NCBI GenBank assembly: GCA_963704875.1
Contig: CAVPIA010000008.1
Location: 372,001-436,000 of the forward strand
Source of the DNA: CAMYOC01 sp963704875
Lineage (GTDB): Bacteria > Pseudomonadota > Gammaproteobacteria > Steroidobacterales > XN24
Direction: 5' to 3'
DNA length: 64,000 nucleotides
Shown here: in pieces, positions 44,945 to 54,256 of the stretch
How positions within the stretch are numbered: position 1 is the stretch's first letter
Layout: the number at the start of each line of letters is the position of its first letter
Translations under genes and position numbers: made by a program
Notes under the pieces: generated by a model
The model's database searches: none
Told to the model about the DNA's origin: nothing
What the model saw: only the letters and a program-made list of their open reading frames with translations

Positions 44945-46420
44945 TGTCGCACTGGCTGCCGCTGGCGGCGTTCGTACCCCTGGTGGCGGGCGCGCTGACG
45001 CCCGCGATGGCGCGCGGGCGGCCGAGCCTGGCGCGCGGCTGGGCGCTGGCGGTCACGGCATTCTGCACCTTCGCCGCCGCAGCGCTGACCCGGCGCGTGG
45101 CCCTGGAGGGACCGTTCTCGTACGCGATGGGCGCGTGGGCGGCACCTGTCGGGATCGAGCTGCGCTTCGACGAGTTCAGCGCTGCTAGCCTGTTCATCTG
45201 CGTGATCATGCTGCTGGTGCTCGTCTTCTCGGGGCCCTATGTGCGCCGCGCACTCCCGGCGAAGCGCATCGACTGGTATTACAGCCTGCTGCTCATCAAC
45301 CTCGGCGGCATGATCGGCTTCGTGATCACCGGCGACCTGTTCAATCTTTTCGTGTTCATGGAGCTCGTCTCCGTGTCCAGCTATGCGCTGGTCGCGGTGG
45401 GCGGCGGACGCACCGCCGCGCTGGCCGCGTTCAAGTACCTGGTGGCCGGCGCCGTGTCCTCGGTGCTCATCCTGTTCTGCATCGGCGTGCTGCACGCGCT
45501 GACTGGCAGCCTGAACATGGCGGACGTGGCGCTCCGGCTCGCCACCGTGGAATCGCGGCCGCCGGTACTGCTGGCGCTCGCCGGCCTGACGGCGGGCTTC
45601 CTGGTCAAGGCGGGCCTGTTCCCGGTGCATGTCTGGCTACCGGACGCCCATGCCATCGCGCCGAGCCCGATCAACGCCGTTTCGTCCGCGCTGGTGGTCA
45701 AGCTCGGCATCATCGGCCTGCTGCGGATCTTCCCGCTGTTCGCGGCGGCTAGCGCCGTGTCGCTCGCGCCGCTCTTCGAGGCGCTCGCCTGGCTGGGCGC
45801 AATCTCTGTCGCTCGCGGGTGCATTCTTCGCGCTGTTCCAGGAGGACATCAAGCTGATGCTGGCGTACTCCACCATCTCCAACATCGGCTACATCGTGCT
45901 CGGGCTGGGACTGGCCGGGGAGCTCGCGGTGACCGGCGCGGGGGTCCATATCCTGAATCATGCGCTCATCAAGGCGACGCTGTTCCTCGCGGCCGGCGCC
46001 ATGATCCACCAGAGCGGCCACCGCACGCTGCACGACCTGCGCGGCATCGGCCGCGCCATGCCCTGGACGACGCTGGCGCTGCTCATCGGCGCGCTGTCGA
46101 TTGTCGGGCTGCCGCCCACCGCGGGTTTCCCGGGCAAGTGGTACATCGCGCTCGGCGCGCTTGAGGCCGGGCGGCCCGGCTTCGCCGTCGTGGTGCTGGT
46201 GGGGGCGCTCGTTATCTTCATCTATTTCGCCCGCATGCTGAATGCCTTCTATTTTCGTGCGCCGAGCCACAAGGAGATGCTAGGCGTACGCGAGGCACCG
46301 GCGTCCATGCTGGGGCCGGTGCTGCTGCTCGGCGCGTTGTGCGTGCTGGGCGGGCTGCTCACGCGCTGGCCGGTGGCCCTGATCGCCCCCGCGGTGGGAC
46401 GACTGGCCCGGGGAGAGTAA
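44941..46420 (+). pseudogene. mrpD: MrpD/MnhD-type antiporter subunit gene with a one-base frameshift
   Basis: The first 290 codons read as a NuoM/N-type subunit (SFLDEFSAASL-like region, GDLFNLFVFMELVSVSSYALVA, KAGLFPVHVWLPDAHAIAPSP). Near 45,801-45,815 the sense moves to the +1 frame, where it continues as AGAFFALFQEDIKLMLAYSTISNIGYIV, NHALIKATLFLAAG and IVGLPPTAGFPGKWY up to 46420. Removing one base restores a protein of about 492 residues. Both conserved lysines of proton-conducting subunits are present once joined. True mutation or sequencing error cannot be told here; if real, the other three related subunits may compensate. Confidence 0.8.
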
Positions 46421-46424
46421 AGCC

Positions 46425-47900
46425 ATCGAAGTCATCGACATCAGGATCGTTCTCGCCCCGGCGATGTCCTTCGCCTGCGCGATCCTGATCTTCGTGCTTG
46501 GACGGCACGACTTCTGGCGCACGGCGCTCACCCTCGGCGCCTCGACGGTGAAGCTCGCCATCGTCCTGTCCATGCTGCCGGGCAGTCTCGCCGGGACCGT
46601 CTACGTATACGAACTGTTCGACTTCCCACCCGGCATCGGCATCGCGTTCCGCGCGGACAGCTTGGGGATGTTTTTCGCCCTGGTCTCGTCGACGCTGTGG
46701 GTGGTCACGAGCCTCTATGCAATCGGCTACATGAAGGGGAATCACGCGCGAGTCCGCTTCTTCGGCTTTTTCGCGCTGTGCGTCTCCACCACGGTCGGCA
46801 TCGCCTTCGCCGAGAACCTGCTTACGCTGTTCCTGTTCTACGAACTCCTGACCGTCTGCACCTACCCGCTGGTGATCCACGACGAGACGCCGCAGGCGCT
46901 CAAGGCGGGCCGTAAGTACCTGGCCTACACCCTGTCGGGCGGCGCGCTGATATTGCTCGGCGTCGTGCTCGTGCAGCACCTTGCCGGGACCCTCACCCTG
47001 TCGACGTCGGGCGTGCTGTCGCCGGCAGCCGGCCGGCCCGCGCTCGTCGCCACATTCCTGGCGCTGGTCGCAGGCTTCGGCGTCAAGGCCGCCATCATGC
47101 CGCTGCATGGCTGGCTGCCCACGGCCATGGTCGCGCCGACGCCGGTCAGCGCGTTGCTGCATGCCGTGGCGGTGGTGAAGGCCGGGGTGTTCGGGCTGCT
47201 GCGGGTGATCTACAACATCTTCGGCGTGGACCTGCTTGGCATGCTGGATTACACGAGCTGGCTGGCGCTGTTCGCCAGCTTCACCATCATCGCCGGCTCG
47301 GTGCTCGCCCTGGCCCAGTCGAATCTCAAGCTCAGGCTGGCCTACTCCACGGTCAGCCAGCTGTCCTACATCGTGCTCGCGGCCTCGCTGCTCACGCCGC
47401 TGGCAGCGATCGCCGCGATCGCCCACATCGCCAATCAGGCGTTCGCGAAGATCACGATGTTCTTCGTCGCCGGCGCCATCGAGCGTACAACGGGCCGGAC
47501 GCACATCTCTGAGCTGGCGGGCATCGGCCGCGTGATGCCATGGACCATGGGAGCGTTTACGATCGCGGCGCTGAGTTTCATCGGCGTTCCGCTGTTCGCG
47601 GGGTTCGTCACCAAGTGGTTCCTCTCGCTCGGCGCGTTGCAGGCCGGCGCATGGTGGTTCGTGCTCCTGATGGTCATAAGCTCGCTGCTGAACGCGGCTT
47701 ACTGGCTGCCGATCCTGTATCTCGCCTGGTTCCGCGAGCCGCGCGGCCTGCCGCGCGGGGTCCACGAGGCCGCGGCCCTGCTGCTGGTGCCCACACTCAT
47801 CAGCGCGGCCTACGTCCTTTTGCTCGGCATCACGTCGCGCATCCCGGGCATGCCGTTCTCGCTCGCACAGGCGGCGGTCCGATTCGTGACCGGGATCTAG
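46425..47900 (+). CDS. NuoL/M/N-type antiporter subunit (second of four)
   Basis: About 491 residues if translation starts at the ATC at 46425, which has GGGGAGAG eight bases upstream; the first in-frame ATG is 46464 (478 residues), cutting into the first helix. Fourteen or so helices with ENLLTLFLFYELLTVCTYPLVIHDETPQAL, GFGVKAAIMPLHGWLPTAM, QSNLKLRLAYSTVSQLSYI and FIGVPLFAGFVTKW. The glutamate in FYELL and lysine in GVKAA are the proton-path residues of this superfamily. It belongs to the antiporter operon, following mrpD by four bases. Confidence 0.85.
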   Translation: MEVIDIRIVLAPAMSFACAILIFVLGRHDFWRTALTLGASTVKLAIVLSMLPGSLAGTVYVYELFDFPPGIGIAFRADSLGMFFALVSSTLWVVTSLYAIGYMKGNHARVRFFGFFALCVSTTVGIAFAENLLTLFLFYELLTVCTYPLVIHDETPQALKAGRKYLAYTLSGGALILLGVVLVQHLAGTLTLSTSGVLSPAAGRPALVATFLALVAGFGVKAAIMPLHGWLPTAMVAPTPVSALLHAVAVVKAGVFGLLRVIYNIFGVDLLGMLDYTSWLALFASFTIIAGSVLALAQSNLKLRLAYSTVSQLSYIVLAASLLTPLAAIAAIAHIANQAFAKITMFFVAGAIERTTGRTHISELAGIGRVMPWTMGAFTIAALSFIGVPLFAGFVTKWFLSLGALQAGAWWFVLLMVISSLLNAAYWLPILYLAWFREPRGLPRGVHEAAALLLVPTLISAAYVLLLGITSRIPGMPFSLAQAAVRFVTGI

Positions 47901-47912
47901 GAGGGTGACGAG

Positions 47913-49409
47913 ATGGATCGAGCGACCCTGATGAATCTCCTGCCGGCGCTGGTCGTGGCGCTGCCCCTGCTTGGCGGCGTGCTGGCCCTGCCGCTGCGCC
48001 GTCTCGGCGAACGTCCCAGGAGCGTCATCCTGGGCATGCTGTGCCTCGCCACGGTGGCCGGCGTGATCGTCCTCCTGCCGGGTGCACTGGCGGGCGAGCT
48101 CCGGGCGGTCTCGCTCCTGCGTTTTGCACCGCAGGTCGAGCTGTACCTGCGCGTGGACCCAATGGGCGCCCAGTTTGCCGCCACTGTCGCCGTGCTGTTC
48201 CTGCTCGCGCTGGTGTACTCCGCCGGATACCTGCGGCACGACGGCCGCGAGACCCGTTACTACACGTTTTTCATGCTCAGCCTGGGCTGGATGCTCGGCG
48301 TCGCCTTTGCGGGCAACCTCGTCACACTGCTGGTTTTTTACGAGCTGTTTTCCATCCTCGTGTACCCGCTGGTCGTACACGAGGAAACCCCGGAGGCGAT
48401 CCGCGCCGGGACCAAGTACATCGTCTATATCCTCGTGGGCGGCAGCCTGATCCTGCTGGGCGTCATCTTCTGCTTCCATCTCACCGGCGACCGGCCCTTC
48501 ATGCCGGGCGGCATCTTCGACCCCGGCACCGACCGCACGCTGCTGCGGGTGACTTTCTGGTGCCTCGTGGCGGGGTTCGGCGTCAAGGCGGCGCTGATGC
48601 CGCTGCACGGCTGGGTCCCCGACGTGCATCCTGCCGCGCCTGCCTCATTCTCTGCGCTGCTGTCGGGCGTGATGGTGGCCACCGGTTGCTTCGGCATCCT
48701 GCGCGTGGTCTTCGAGGTGTTCGGCATCGGACTCGCGGCAGCCCTCGGCGTGATGCCCGTGCTGACCGGCGTGGCCGCCGTCTCGGTGCTGCTCGCGGCG
48801 ATCCTCGCCGCGGGCGAGGACAACCTCAAGCGCCGGCTGGCCTGGTCGACCATCAGCCAGATGGCCTATGTCGTCCTGGGGGTCTCCCTGCTGGCGCCCA
48901 AGGTGACGGCCGGGGCACTTGTGCAAATCAGCAATCACGCCATCCTGAAAGGGGCCTTGTTCTTCTGCGCCGGCCTGCTCGCGAACCAGGCCGGCATCCG
49001 GCGAGTGTCGGAGATGGCCGGCGCGGCCCGCCGCATGCCCCTGACGATGGCTGCCTTCACCGTCGCCGCGCTGGGAATCGTCGGCGTGCCGCCGCTGTCT
49101 GGCTTCATCAGCAAGTGGGTGCTGGGCGTCGGCATCCTCGAGGCCGGGCAGCCGCTCCTGCTGCTGGTCCTGCTGGGCGGGGCGCTGCTGGCGGCCTTGT
49201 ATTTGCTCGAGCCTGTGTGGATGGCCTATTTCCATCCACCGGCGGCCGGCGGGGCGGGACGGCAGCGACCCGAGGCGCCGCTGAGCATGCTGGTCCCCCT
49301 GTTGGCGGCCACGCTGCTCAGCATCCTGCTCGGCCTCGCTGCGTCCCTGCCGGGCTTGCCGCTATCCCTGGCCGAGCGCGCCGCCGCGGCGTTCTTCGGA
49401 CCCGGCTGA
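47913..49409 (+). CDS. NuoL/M/N-type antiporter subunit (third of four)
   Basis: 498 residues with GGAGG eight bases before the ATG. About fourteen helices, with the key blocks GNLVTLLVFYELFSILVYPLVVHEETPEA, GFGVKAALMPLHGWVPDVHPAAPAS, EDNLKRRLAWSTISQMAYV, ISNHAILKGALFF and IVGVPPLSGFISKW. It resembles the preceding subunit closely, suggesting duplication within the operon. Twelve bases separate it from that gene and six from the next. Confidence 0.9.
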   Translation: MDRATLMNLLPALVVALPLLGGVLALPLRRLGERPRSVILGMLCLATVAGVIVLLPGALAGELRAVSLLRFAPQVELYLRVDPMGAQFAATVAVLFLLALVYSAGYLRHDGRETRYYTFFMLSLGWMLGVAFAGNLVTLLVFYELFSILVYPLVVHEETPEAIRAGTKYIVYILVGGSLILLGVIFCFHLTGDRPFMPGGIFDPGTDRTLLRVTFWCLVAGFGVKAALMPLHGWVPDVHPAAPASFSALLSGVMVATGCFGILRVVFEVFGIGLAAALGVMPVLTGVAAVSVLLAAILAAGEDNLKRRLAWSTISQMAYVVLGVSLLAPKVTAGALVQISNHAILKGALFFCAGLLANQAGIRRVSEMAGAARRMPLTMAAFTVAALGIVGVPPLSGFISKWVLGVGILEAGQPLLLLVLLGGALLAALYLLEPVWMAYFHPPAAGGAGRQRPEAPLSMLVPLLAATLLSILLGLAASLPGLPLSLAERAAAAFFGPG

Positions 49410-49415
49410 GGCGGG

Positions 49416-52052
49416 ATGCCGACGATGAGCCACGATTCCCTGCTGCTGGCACTGGTGTTCGGGCCGCTCCTGGCCGCGCTCGCCGTGCCGTGGCTGGGCC
49501 GGCACTCGGAGTCGCTGCGCGACGGCTGGGTGATGCTGGTCACCGGCGCGAGCCTGCTCGGGACCGGCGTGCTGGCGACGCGCGTCGTGCCGGCGGGCCG
49601 GGTCGAGGCGGGGCTGCCGTTGCTGGCCGGCCGGCTGGAGTTCGTGGCGGACGCGTTCGGCGCCATGTTCGCGCTGTTCAGTGCCTTCGTGTGGTTCTGC
49701 GCCACGCTCTACTCGCTGACCTACATGACAACTCAGCACGCGCGCGACCGCTACCATGCGGTCAGCCTGGTGGTGCTGTCAGCCATGCTCGGCGTGGTGC
49801 TCGCCGGCCACCTCGTCACGCTGTTCCTGTTCTTCGAGACCCTCGGGCTGGTGTCCTTCCTGCTCGTGGTGCATGCCGGTACGCCGGCGGCGCACCGCGC
49901 CGCCATCCAGTACTTCTGGATGACCCTGCTCGGGGGCGTCGCGCTGCTGTCCGGCATCATGCTCGTTGACGCGATGGGTGGTGGCCCGCTGGTGACGCCG
50001 ACGCCGCTCGGCGAGGGACACCGGGGCGCCGCCGCGGCGCTGCTGGTGCTCGGTTTCGGCGTCAAGGCCGGCATGGTGCCCGTCCATTTCTGGCTGCCCA
50101 ATGCACATCCAGTGGCGCCGTCGCCGGCGAGCGCGGTGTTGTCGGGCGTGATGATCAAGGCTGGCGCCTATGGCATCTTCCGCAGCGTGTCGGTGCTGTT
50201 CGCGCCGCCGCGCGGCACCGGCTACGGCGAAGCGGCCTGGGCCTTCGCCGCCCAGTCTGGCCTCGCCGTGACCTGGCTCGGCATCGTCACCATGGCGGTC
50301 GGCGTGGTGCTCGCGCTGGGCCAGTCCAATGCCAAGCGCATGCTCGCGTATCACAGCATCAGCCAGATGGGCTTCATCCTCGCCGGCCTGGGCGCCGGTG
50401 CCTACCTGCTCGGCGACGGCGCCATCGGCACCGCCGGCGGTCTTCTGCACACCGTCAACCACGCATTGTTCAAGGCCGGCCTGTTCCTCGGCGTCGGCGC
50501 GGTCGCCTTTCGCACGGGCAGCCTCGATATGTATGCTCTGGGCGGCCTGTGGCGACGCATGCCTGTCACCTTCGGGCTCATGCTCGTCGCCGCCGCCGGC
50601 ATCACGGGCCTGCCGCTGTTCAACGGCTTCGTCAGCAAGAACATGATCCACCATGCGCTGGAAGCGGCGGGCGCGGCCAGCGGATCCGCTTCGCTGCGGG
50701 TGGCGGAGCTGATATTCATCCTCACCGCCGCCGGCACGGCGGCCTCGTTCATCAAGCTCATCGGCCTGATGTTCCTCGGGCGTTCGAAGCTCGCGGCGCC
50801 GGAAGCGGTGCGCGAGGCGCCCCCCGCGATGCTGATTGCCACGGGCCTGCTCTGCGTGCCGGTCATCCTGCTGGGCTGGCAGCCGGGCCTGCTGCTCGAG
50901 GGGCTGGTGGCGCCGGGGCTGGCCGCGGCGGGCGTGCCGGTGGACGGCATCGCCCATTACCTCGGGCACGACTTCCTCGCCGCGGACGACATCGCGATGT
51001 CCCTGCTCGTGTTTGCCCTCGGTGGCATGATCTTCTTCGTCGGCATGAAATTCGGACTGTTCCACCTGCGTGTTCCGTCCTGGCTCAGTGCCGAGGCCGG
51101 TTTTCGTCTCGCCGGGCGGGCCATGATGGCGATGATCGGGCAGGGCGCGACCGGGAGGCCTGCCGGGCGCGAGCGGGCGGGCGCGCTGTTCCCGGCGGTC
51201 CTGCGGGGCATTTCCCTTGGCTACGAGCGTGTCCGCCACCGCATCGCGTGGTCGATTCGCGCGGCGCGCCGGCGCACCTTGCTGGGCCTCGGCGAGGCGG
51301 GTCACGCGCGCCGCCGGCTGGTGGAGAGCCTGCTGGTCGGCCTGCCGGGCTCGCCGGTGCAGGCATTTCTCGAGGCGGCCTGGGGCGCCATCGAGCGAGA
51401 GCGGCACGCCACCGTCAGGTCCGCCCTGGCCGCCGCGGCGGGCGATGCGCAGCCGGGGCGCAGGCCGGATAAAGATGCCCGAGAGGCCAGAGTCGAGGCT
51501 GCCCGTGCACTCGCCGGCCTGATGGCCGGAGCGGTTTTCGAGGCACGGCTGGAGCGGCTGGGCGATCAGGCAAGGCGCGGCGGTGTCGATGGGGCCCGTG
51601 CGGCCTTCGCGTCCTTGCACCGCGAATTCGGGGCCACCCGGAAAGCCATCAGCGAGGCGACGGCGGAGCTCGCCGACGCACGCCGGCGGGGTGAAGACAT
51701 CGTGCGGGCGGTCTCGGATCGGCTGGCGCCGATCATGGATCGGGAAACGTGCGCCATCGCCGCCGGCACGGCCCTTGTCCACGCGCCGTCCGAGGACGCC
51801 GTGCTCGCCCCTGAGCCGGCGCGGCCGGCCCGCAGGCGGCGCAACGCCCTCGGCGCCTGGCTCCGAGACATGGTGCGACTGGCCATCGCCGAGCTACGCC
51901 AGCATCCGTCGAGCTGGCCGCTCTCGGAGACACTCGATGCCGAGCCGCGCGTGGTATCGACGCGGCGCGGCATCCAGCGTTATGCCCGCGACGTGGCGCT
52001 CAACGTCGTGGCAATCTTCCTGCTGCTGGCGTTGTTCTTCGTGCTGCTATGA
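49416..52052 (+). CDS. NuoL-type antiporter subunit with long C-terminal extension (fourth of four)
   Basis: 878 residues (a second ATG at 49425). Residues 1-560 are a normal proton-conducting subunit: GHLVTLFLFFETLGLVSFLLVV, GFGVKAGMVPVHFWLPNAHPVAPSP, QSNAKRMLAYHSISQMGFIL, TVNHALFKAGLFLGVG and ITGLPLFNGFVSKNM. From about 565 to 850 is a soluble, Arg/Ala/Glu-rich helical region (RAARRRTLLGLGEAGHARRR, EATAELADARRRGED), followed by a last membrane helix (ALNVVAIFLLLALFFVLL). NuoL also ends in a lateral helix and a final membrane segment, but this region is longer and not similar by eye. It ends the operon. Confidence 0.85.
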   Translation: MPTMSHDSLLLALVFGPLLAALAVPWLGRHSESLRDGWVMLVTGASLLGTGVLATRVVPAGRVEAGLPLLAGRLEFVADAFGAMFALFSAFVWFCATLYSLTYMTTQHARDRYHAVSLVVLSAMLGVVLAGHLVTLFLFFETLGLVSFLLVVHAGTPAAHRAAIQYFWMTLLGGVALLSGIMLVDAMGGGPLVTPTPLGEGHRGAAAALLVLGFGVKAGMVPVHFWLPNAHPVAPSPASAVLSGVMIKAGAYGIFRSVSVLFAPPRGTGYGEAAWAFAAQSGLAVTWLGIVTMAVGVVLALGQSNAKRMLAYHSISQMGFILAGLGAGAYLLGDGAIGTAGGLLHTVNHALFKAGLFLGVGAVAFRTGSLDMYALGGLWRRMPVTFGLMLVAAAGITGLPLFNGFVSKNMIHHALEAAGAASGSASLRVAELIFILTAAGTAASFIKLIGLMFLGRSKLAAPEAVREAPPAMLIATGLLCVPVILLGWQPGLLLEGLVAPGLAAAGVPVDGIAHYLGHDFLAADDIAMSLLVFALGGMIFFVGMKFGLFHLRVPSWLSAEAGFRLAGRAMMAMIGQGATGRPAGRERAGALFPAVLRGISLGYERVRHRIAWSIRAARRRTLLGLGEAGHARRRLVESLLVGLPGSPVQAFLEAAWGAIERERHATVRSALAAAAGDAQPGRRPDKDAREARVEAARALAGLMAGAVFEARLERLGDQARRGGVDGARAAFASLHREFGATRKAISEATAELADARRRGEDIVRAVSDRLAPIMDRETCAIAAGTALVHAPSEDAVLAPEPARPARRRRNALGAWLRDMVRLAIAELRQHPSSWPLSETLDAEPRVVSTRRGIQRYARDVALNVVAIFLLLALFFVLL

Positions 52053-52292
52053 GCCCGCGGGGGCCGCTTGGGCCAGTTACGGTCACGGTCCCCAGCTCAG
52101 GCGAGGATCTGACTGGCCCGGCCGGTGGATGACCCGGGGTGGGAGACCCGGCACCGGCGAATGCGGATAGGCACCGCCGTTAGCCCGTACCTGGCCCGAG
52201 GATACCGGCATCCCGGTGTGCATGTCCGCCAGCGGGTGGCGGACTGCGCCCAAGAGCATCCCGGTAAAAACTTTTATTTTCAGGGGCTTAAA

Positions 52293-52369
52293 TGGTGGTG
52301 ATGGGTGGACTTGAACCACCGACCTACGCATTATGAGTGCGTCGCTCTAACCAGCTGAGCTACATCACC
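52293..52369 (-). tRNA. tRNA-Met (CAT anticodon)
   Basis: A 77-base cloverleaf: acceptor GGTGATG pairs with CATCACC, D-arm GCTCAGCTGGTTAGAGC, anticodon loop CTCATAA closed by ACGCA/TGCGT, T-arm GGTGGTTCAAGTCCACC, and discriminator A with encoded CCA. The CAT anticodon could mean elongator Met or an Ile tRNA modified with lysidine. It is not the initiator, which has an unpaired first base pair and GGG/CCC in the anticodon stem. Confidence 0.93.
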
Positions 52370-52476
52370 ACGCTAGGCCCGATCGGGCCCGAGAGAACGC
52401 GAAATTGTCCTAGCCGCAGCCGGGACTGTCAACCTGCGCCTGCTGCGCGGGTGCCGCCACAAGCTCCCTGTAGCAA

Positions 52477-53568
52477 CTAGACGTTGAAGCGGAAGTGCAT
52501 CAAGTCGCCATCCTTGACGACGTATTCTTTGCCTTCGACCCGCAATTTGCCGGCCTCGCGAGCACCCTGCTCGCCGCCGCAGGCGATGAAATCATCGTAT
52601 GCGGTGACCTCGGCGCGGATAAAGCCGCGTTCAAAATCCGTATGGATCTCGCGCGCCGCCTTCGGTGCGGTGGCGCCGATTGGCATGGTCCAGGCCCGGA
52701 CTTCCTTCTCTCCAGCGGTAAAGAAGGTATGCAGATTCAACAAGCGGTAGCCGGCACGGATCACGCGGTTCAATCCCGGTTCGGACAGACCCAGGGCTTC
52801 CAGAAACTCTGTCCTGTCCGCGTCGTCGAGCTGCGAAATCTCCGCCTCGATGGATGCGCATACCGCGACCAGTTCGGCGTTCTCCTCTCCCGCCAGTGCG
52901 CTGACCTGGTCCAGATAATCATTGTCGCTAAACCCGTCTTCACCGACATTGGCGATGTACATCGTCGGCTTCATCGTCAACAGGTGCAGAACATGCAGGC
53001 TCCTGCGCTCCTCGATCGACAGATCCAACGAGCGTACCGGCAGACCATGATCCAGATGATCACCAACCTTGCCCAGCAGATCGCGCCAGGCCACCGCGTC
53101 TTTGGCGCCGGTCTTGGCTGCCTTGACCGCCTTCTGCAGGTTGCGGGTGACGGTGTCGAAGTCGGCCAGCGCCAGCTCCAGATTTATCACTTCGATGTCG
53201 GCCACCGGGTTGACCCGGCCTTCGACGTGCACCACGTCGCCACTGTCAAAACAACGCACGACATGGGCAATAGCATCGGTCTCTCGGATGTTGGCCAGGA
53301 ACTGATTGCCCAGCCCCTCACCCTTGGAAGCGCCCTTGACCAGACCGGCGATATCGACAAACTCCATCGTCGTCGGCACGACGCGTTGTGGCTTGACGAT
53401 ATCGGCGATCCTCTGCAATCGCAGATCCGGCACTTCCACCACGCCGACGTTAGGGTCGATGGTGCAAAAGGGGTAGTTCTCGGCGGCGATCTCGGCGGAG
53501 GTCAGCGCGTTGAACAATGTTGATTTGCCTACGTTAGGCAAGCCTACGATCCCGACTCTGATTCCCAT
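52477..53568 (-). CDS. ychF: YchF/Ola1-type GTPase/ATPase
   Basis: 363 residues, standard length, from MGIRVGIVGLPNVGKST at 53568. P-loop GLPNVGKST, switch II FVDIAGLVKGASKGEG, and the unusual NVGE-type base-recognition motif in YIANVGEDG that lets YchF prefer ATP over GTP. A coiled coil and the C-terminal TGS domain (YRLLNLHTFFTAGEKEVRAW) follow. It binds ribosomes and affects stress responses. It lies 13 bases after pth, as in other gammaproteobacteria. Confidence 0.97.
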   Translation of the reverse strand: MGIRVGIVGLPNVGKSTLFNALTSAEIAAENYPFCTIDPNVGVVEVPDLRLQRIADIVKPQRVVPTTMEFVDIAGLVKGASKGEGLGNQFLANIRETDAIAHVVRCFDSGDVVHVEGRVNPVADIEVINLELALADFDTVTRNLQKAVKAAKTGAKDAVAWRDLLGKVGDHLDHGLPVRSLDLSIEERRSLHVLHLLTMKPTMYIANVGEDGFSDNDYLDQVSALAGEENAELVAVCASIEAEISQLDDADRTEFLEALGLSEPGLNRVIRAGYRLLNLHTFFTAGEKEVRAWTMPIGATAPKAAREIHTDFERGFIRAEVTAYDDFIACGGEQGAREAGKLRVEGKEYVVKDGDLMHFRFNV

Positions 53569-53581
53569 CTGCGCTACCCGA

Positions 53582-54181
53582 TCAATCTGCCGCCGGAGGT
53601 GGCGGCGTGTGCAATTTGTGCATGGCCTTTTGCTCGCCCTCAACCACCATCACCTGCAGTGCTTCAGCTGCGGCTTCGATAGCATCGAGGATCTGCGTCT
53701 GTGCCTCACGGCCAGGCCGGTTAAGAACGTAGTCGATCACGTCACTTTGTTCACGCGGATGGCCGATTCCGATCCGCAGACGAAAGAATTCGCGGCCCAG
53801 ATGCGAGATCACGTCCTTGAGTCCGTTATGTCCGCCGGGACCGCCACCCTGTTTCAGCCGCACTGTGCCAACCGGCAGATCCAGCTCGTCATGGGCAACC
53901 AGAACGCACTCGGTCGGGATCTTCAGATACGCAGCCATGCTGCGTACCGATGCACCGCTGCGATTCATAAACGTGGACGGCTTGAGCAACAACAACTCGG
54001 CATCTCGGATCCGGATTCGGGCGACTTCGCCCTGATGGCGGCGGTCGTCGCGGAACATACCGCCATATTCACGCGCCAACCGGTCTACAAACCAGAAACC
54101 GGCGTTATGCCGGGTCTGCTCGTAGCGGTCGCCCGGATTTCCCAGGCCGACAACGATCTGAATTGGGCGATGTTCTTTCAT
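53582..54181 (-). CDS. pth: Peptidyl-tRNA hydrolase
   Basis: 199 residues. The family motifs VVGLGNPGDRYEQTRHNAGFWFVD (with Asn and catalytic His), KPSTFMNRSG and HDELDLPVGTVRLKQGGGPGGHNGLKD are intact, with the asparagines that bind tRNA. It recycles tRNA from prematurely released peptidyl-tRNA. It is co-transcribed with rplY before it, through a GC-rich hairpin, and with ychF after it. Confidence 0.98.
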   Translation of the reverse strand: MKEHRPIQIVVGLGNPGDRYEQTRHNAGFWFVDRLAREYGGMFRDDRRHQGEVARIRIRDAELLLLKPSTFMNRSGASVRSMAAYLKIPTECVLVAHDELDLPVGTVRLKQGGGPGGHNGLKDVISHLGREFFRLRIGIGHPREQSDVIDYVLNRPGREAQTQILDAIEAAAEALQVMVVEGEQKAMHKLHTPPPPAAD

Positions 54182-54191
54182 GAAACGAATC

Positions 54192-54216
54192 GGGGGCCGC
54201 CCAGCGGACGACCCCC
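54192..54216 (-). promoter_or_regulatory. GC-rich hairpin between rplY and pth
   Basis: On the minus strand GGGGG and CCCCC enclose a GC-rich loop that can pair further, directly before the pth start. Without a proper T-run it is more likely a mRNA-stability or attenuation structure than a full terminator. Confidence 0.5.
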
Positions 54217-54256
54217 TCCATTGCGCAGAGAAACGGGGCTAAACCTGACCCTCGTC

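Noticed and set aside
46359..51782. Very long open frames on the minus strand opposite the antiporter genes
   Set aside because: They arise from high GC and codon bias of the real plus-strand genes; translations are Arg/His/Gln-rich low-complexity with no domain, while the plus strand encodes clear antiporter subunits.
42491..52052. Membrane-bound hydrogenase or complex I operon
   Set aside because: The order matches the antiporter half of Mbh, but no NiFe large/small subunit, NuoH-like or ferredoxin-like gene is present.
52083..52331. 82-codon minus-strand frame after the antiporter operon
   Set aside because: It overlaps tRNA-Met and encodes nothing recognisable.
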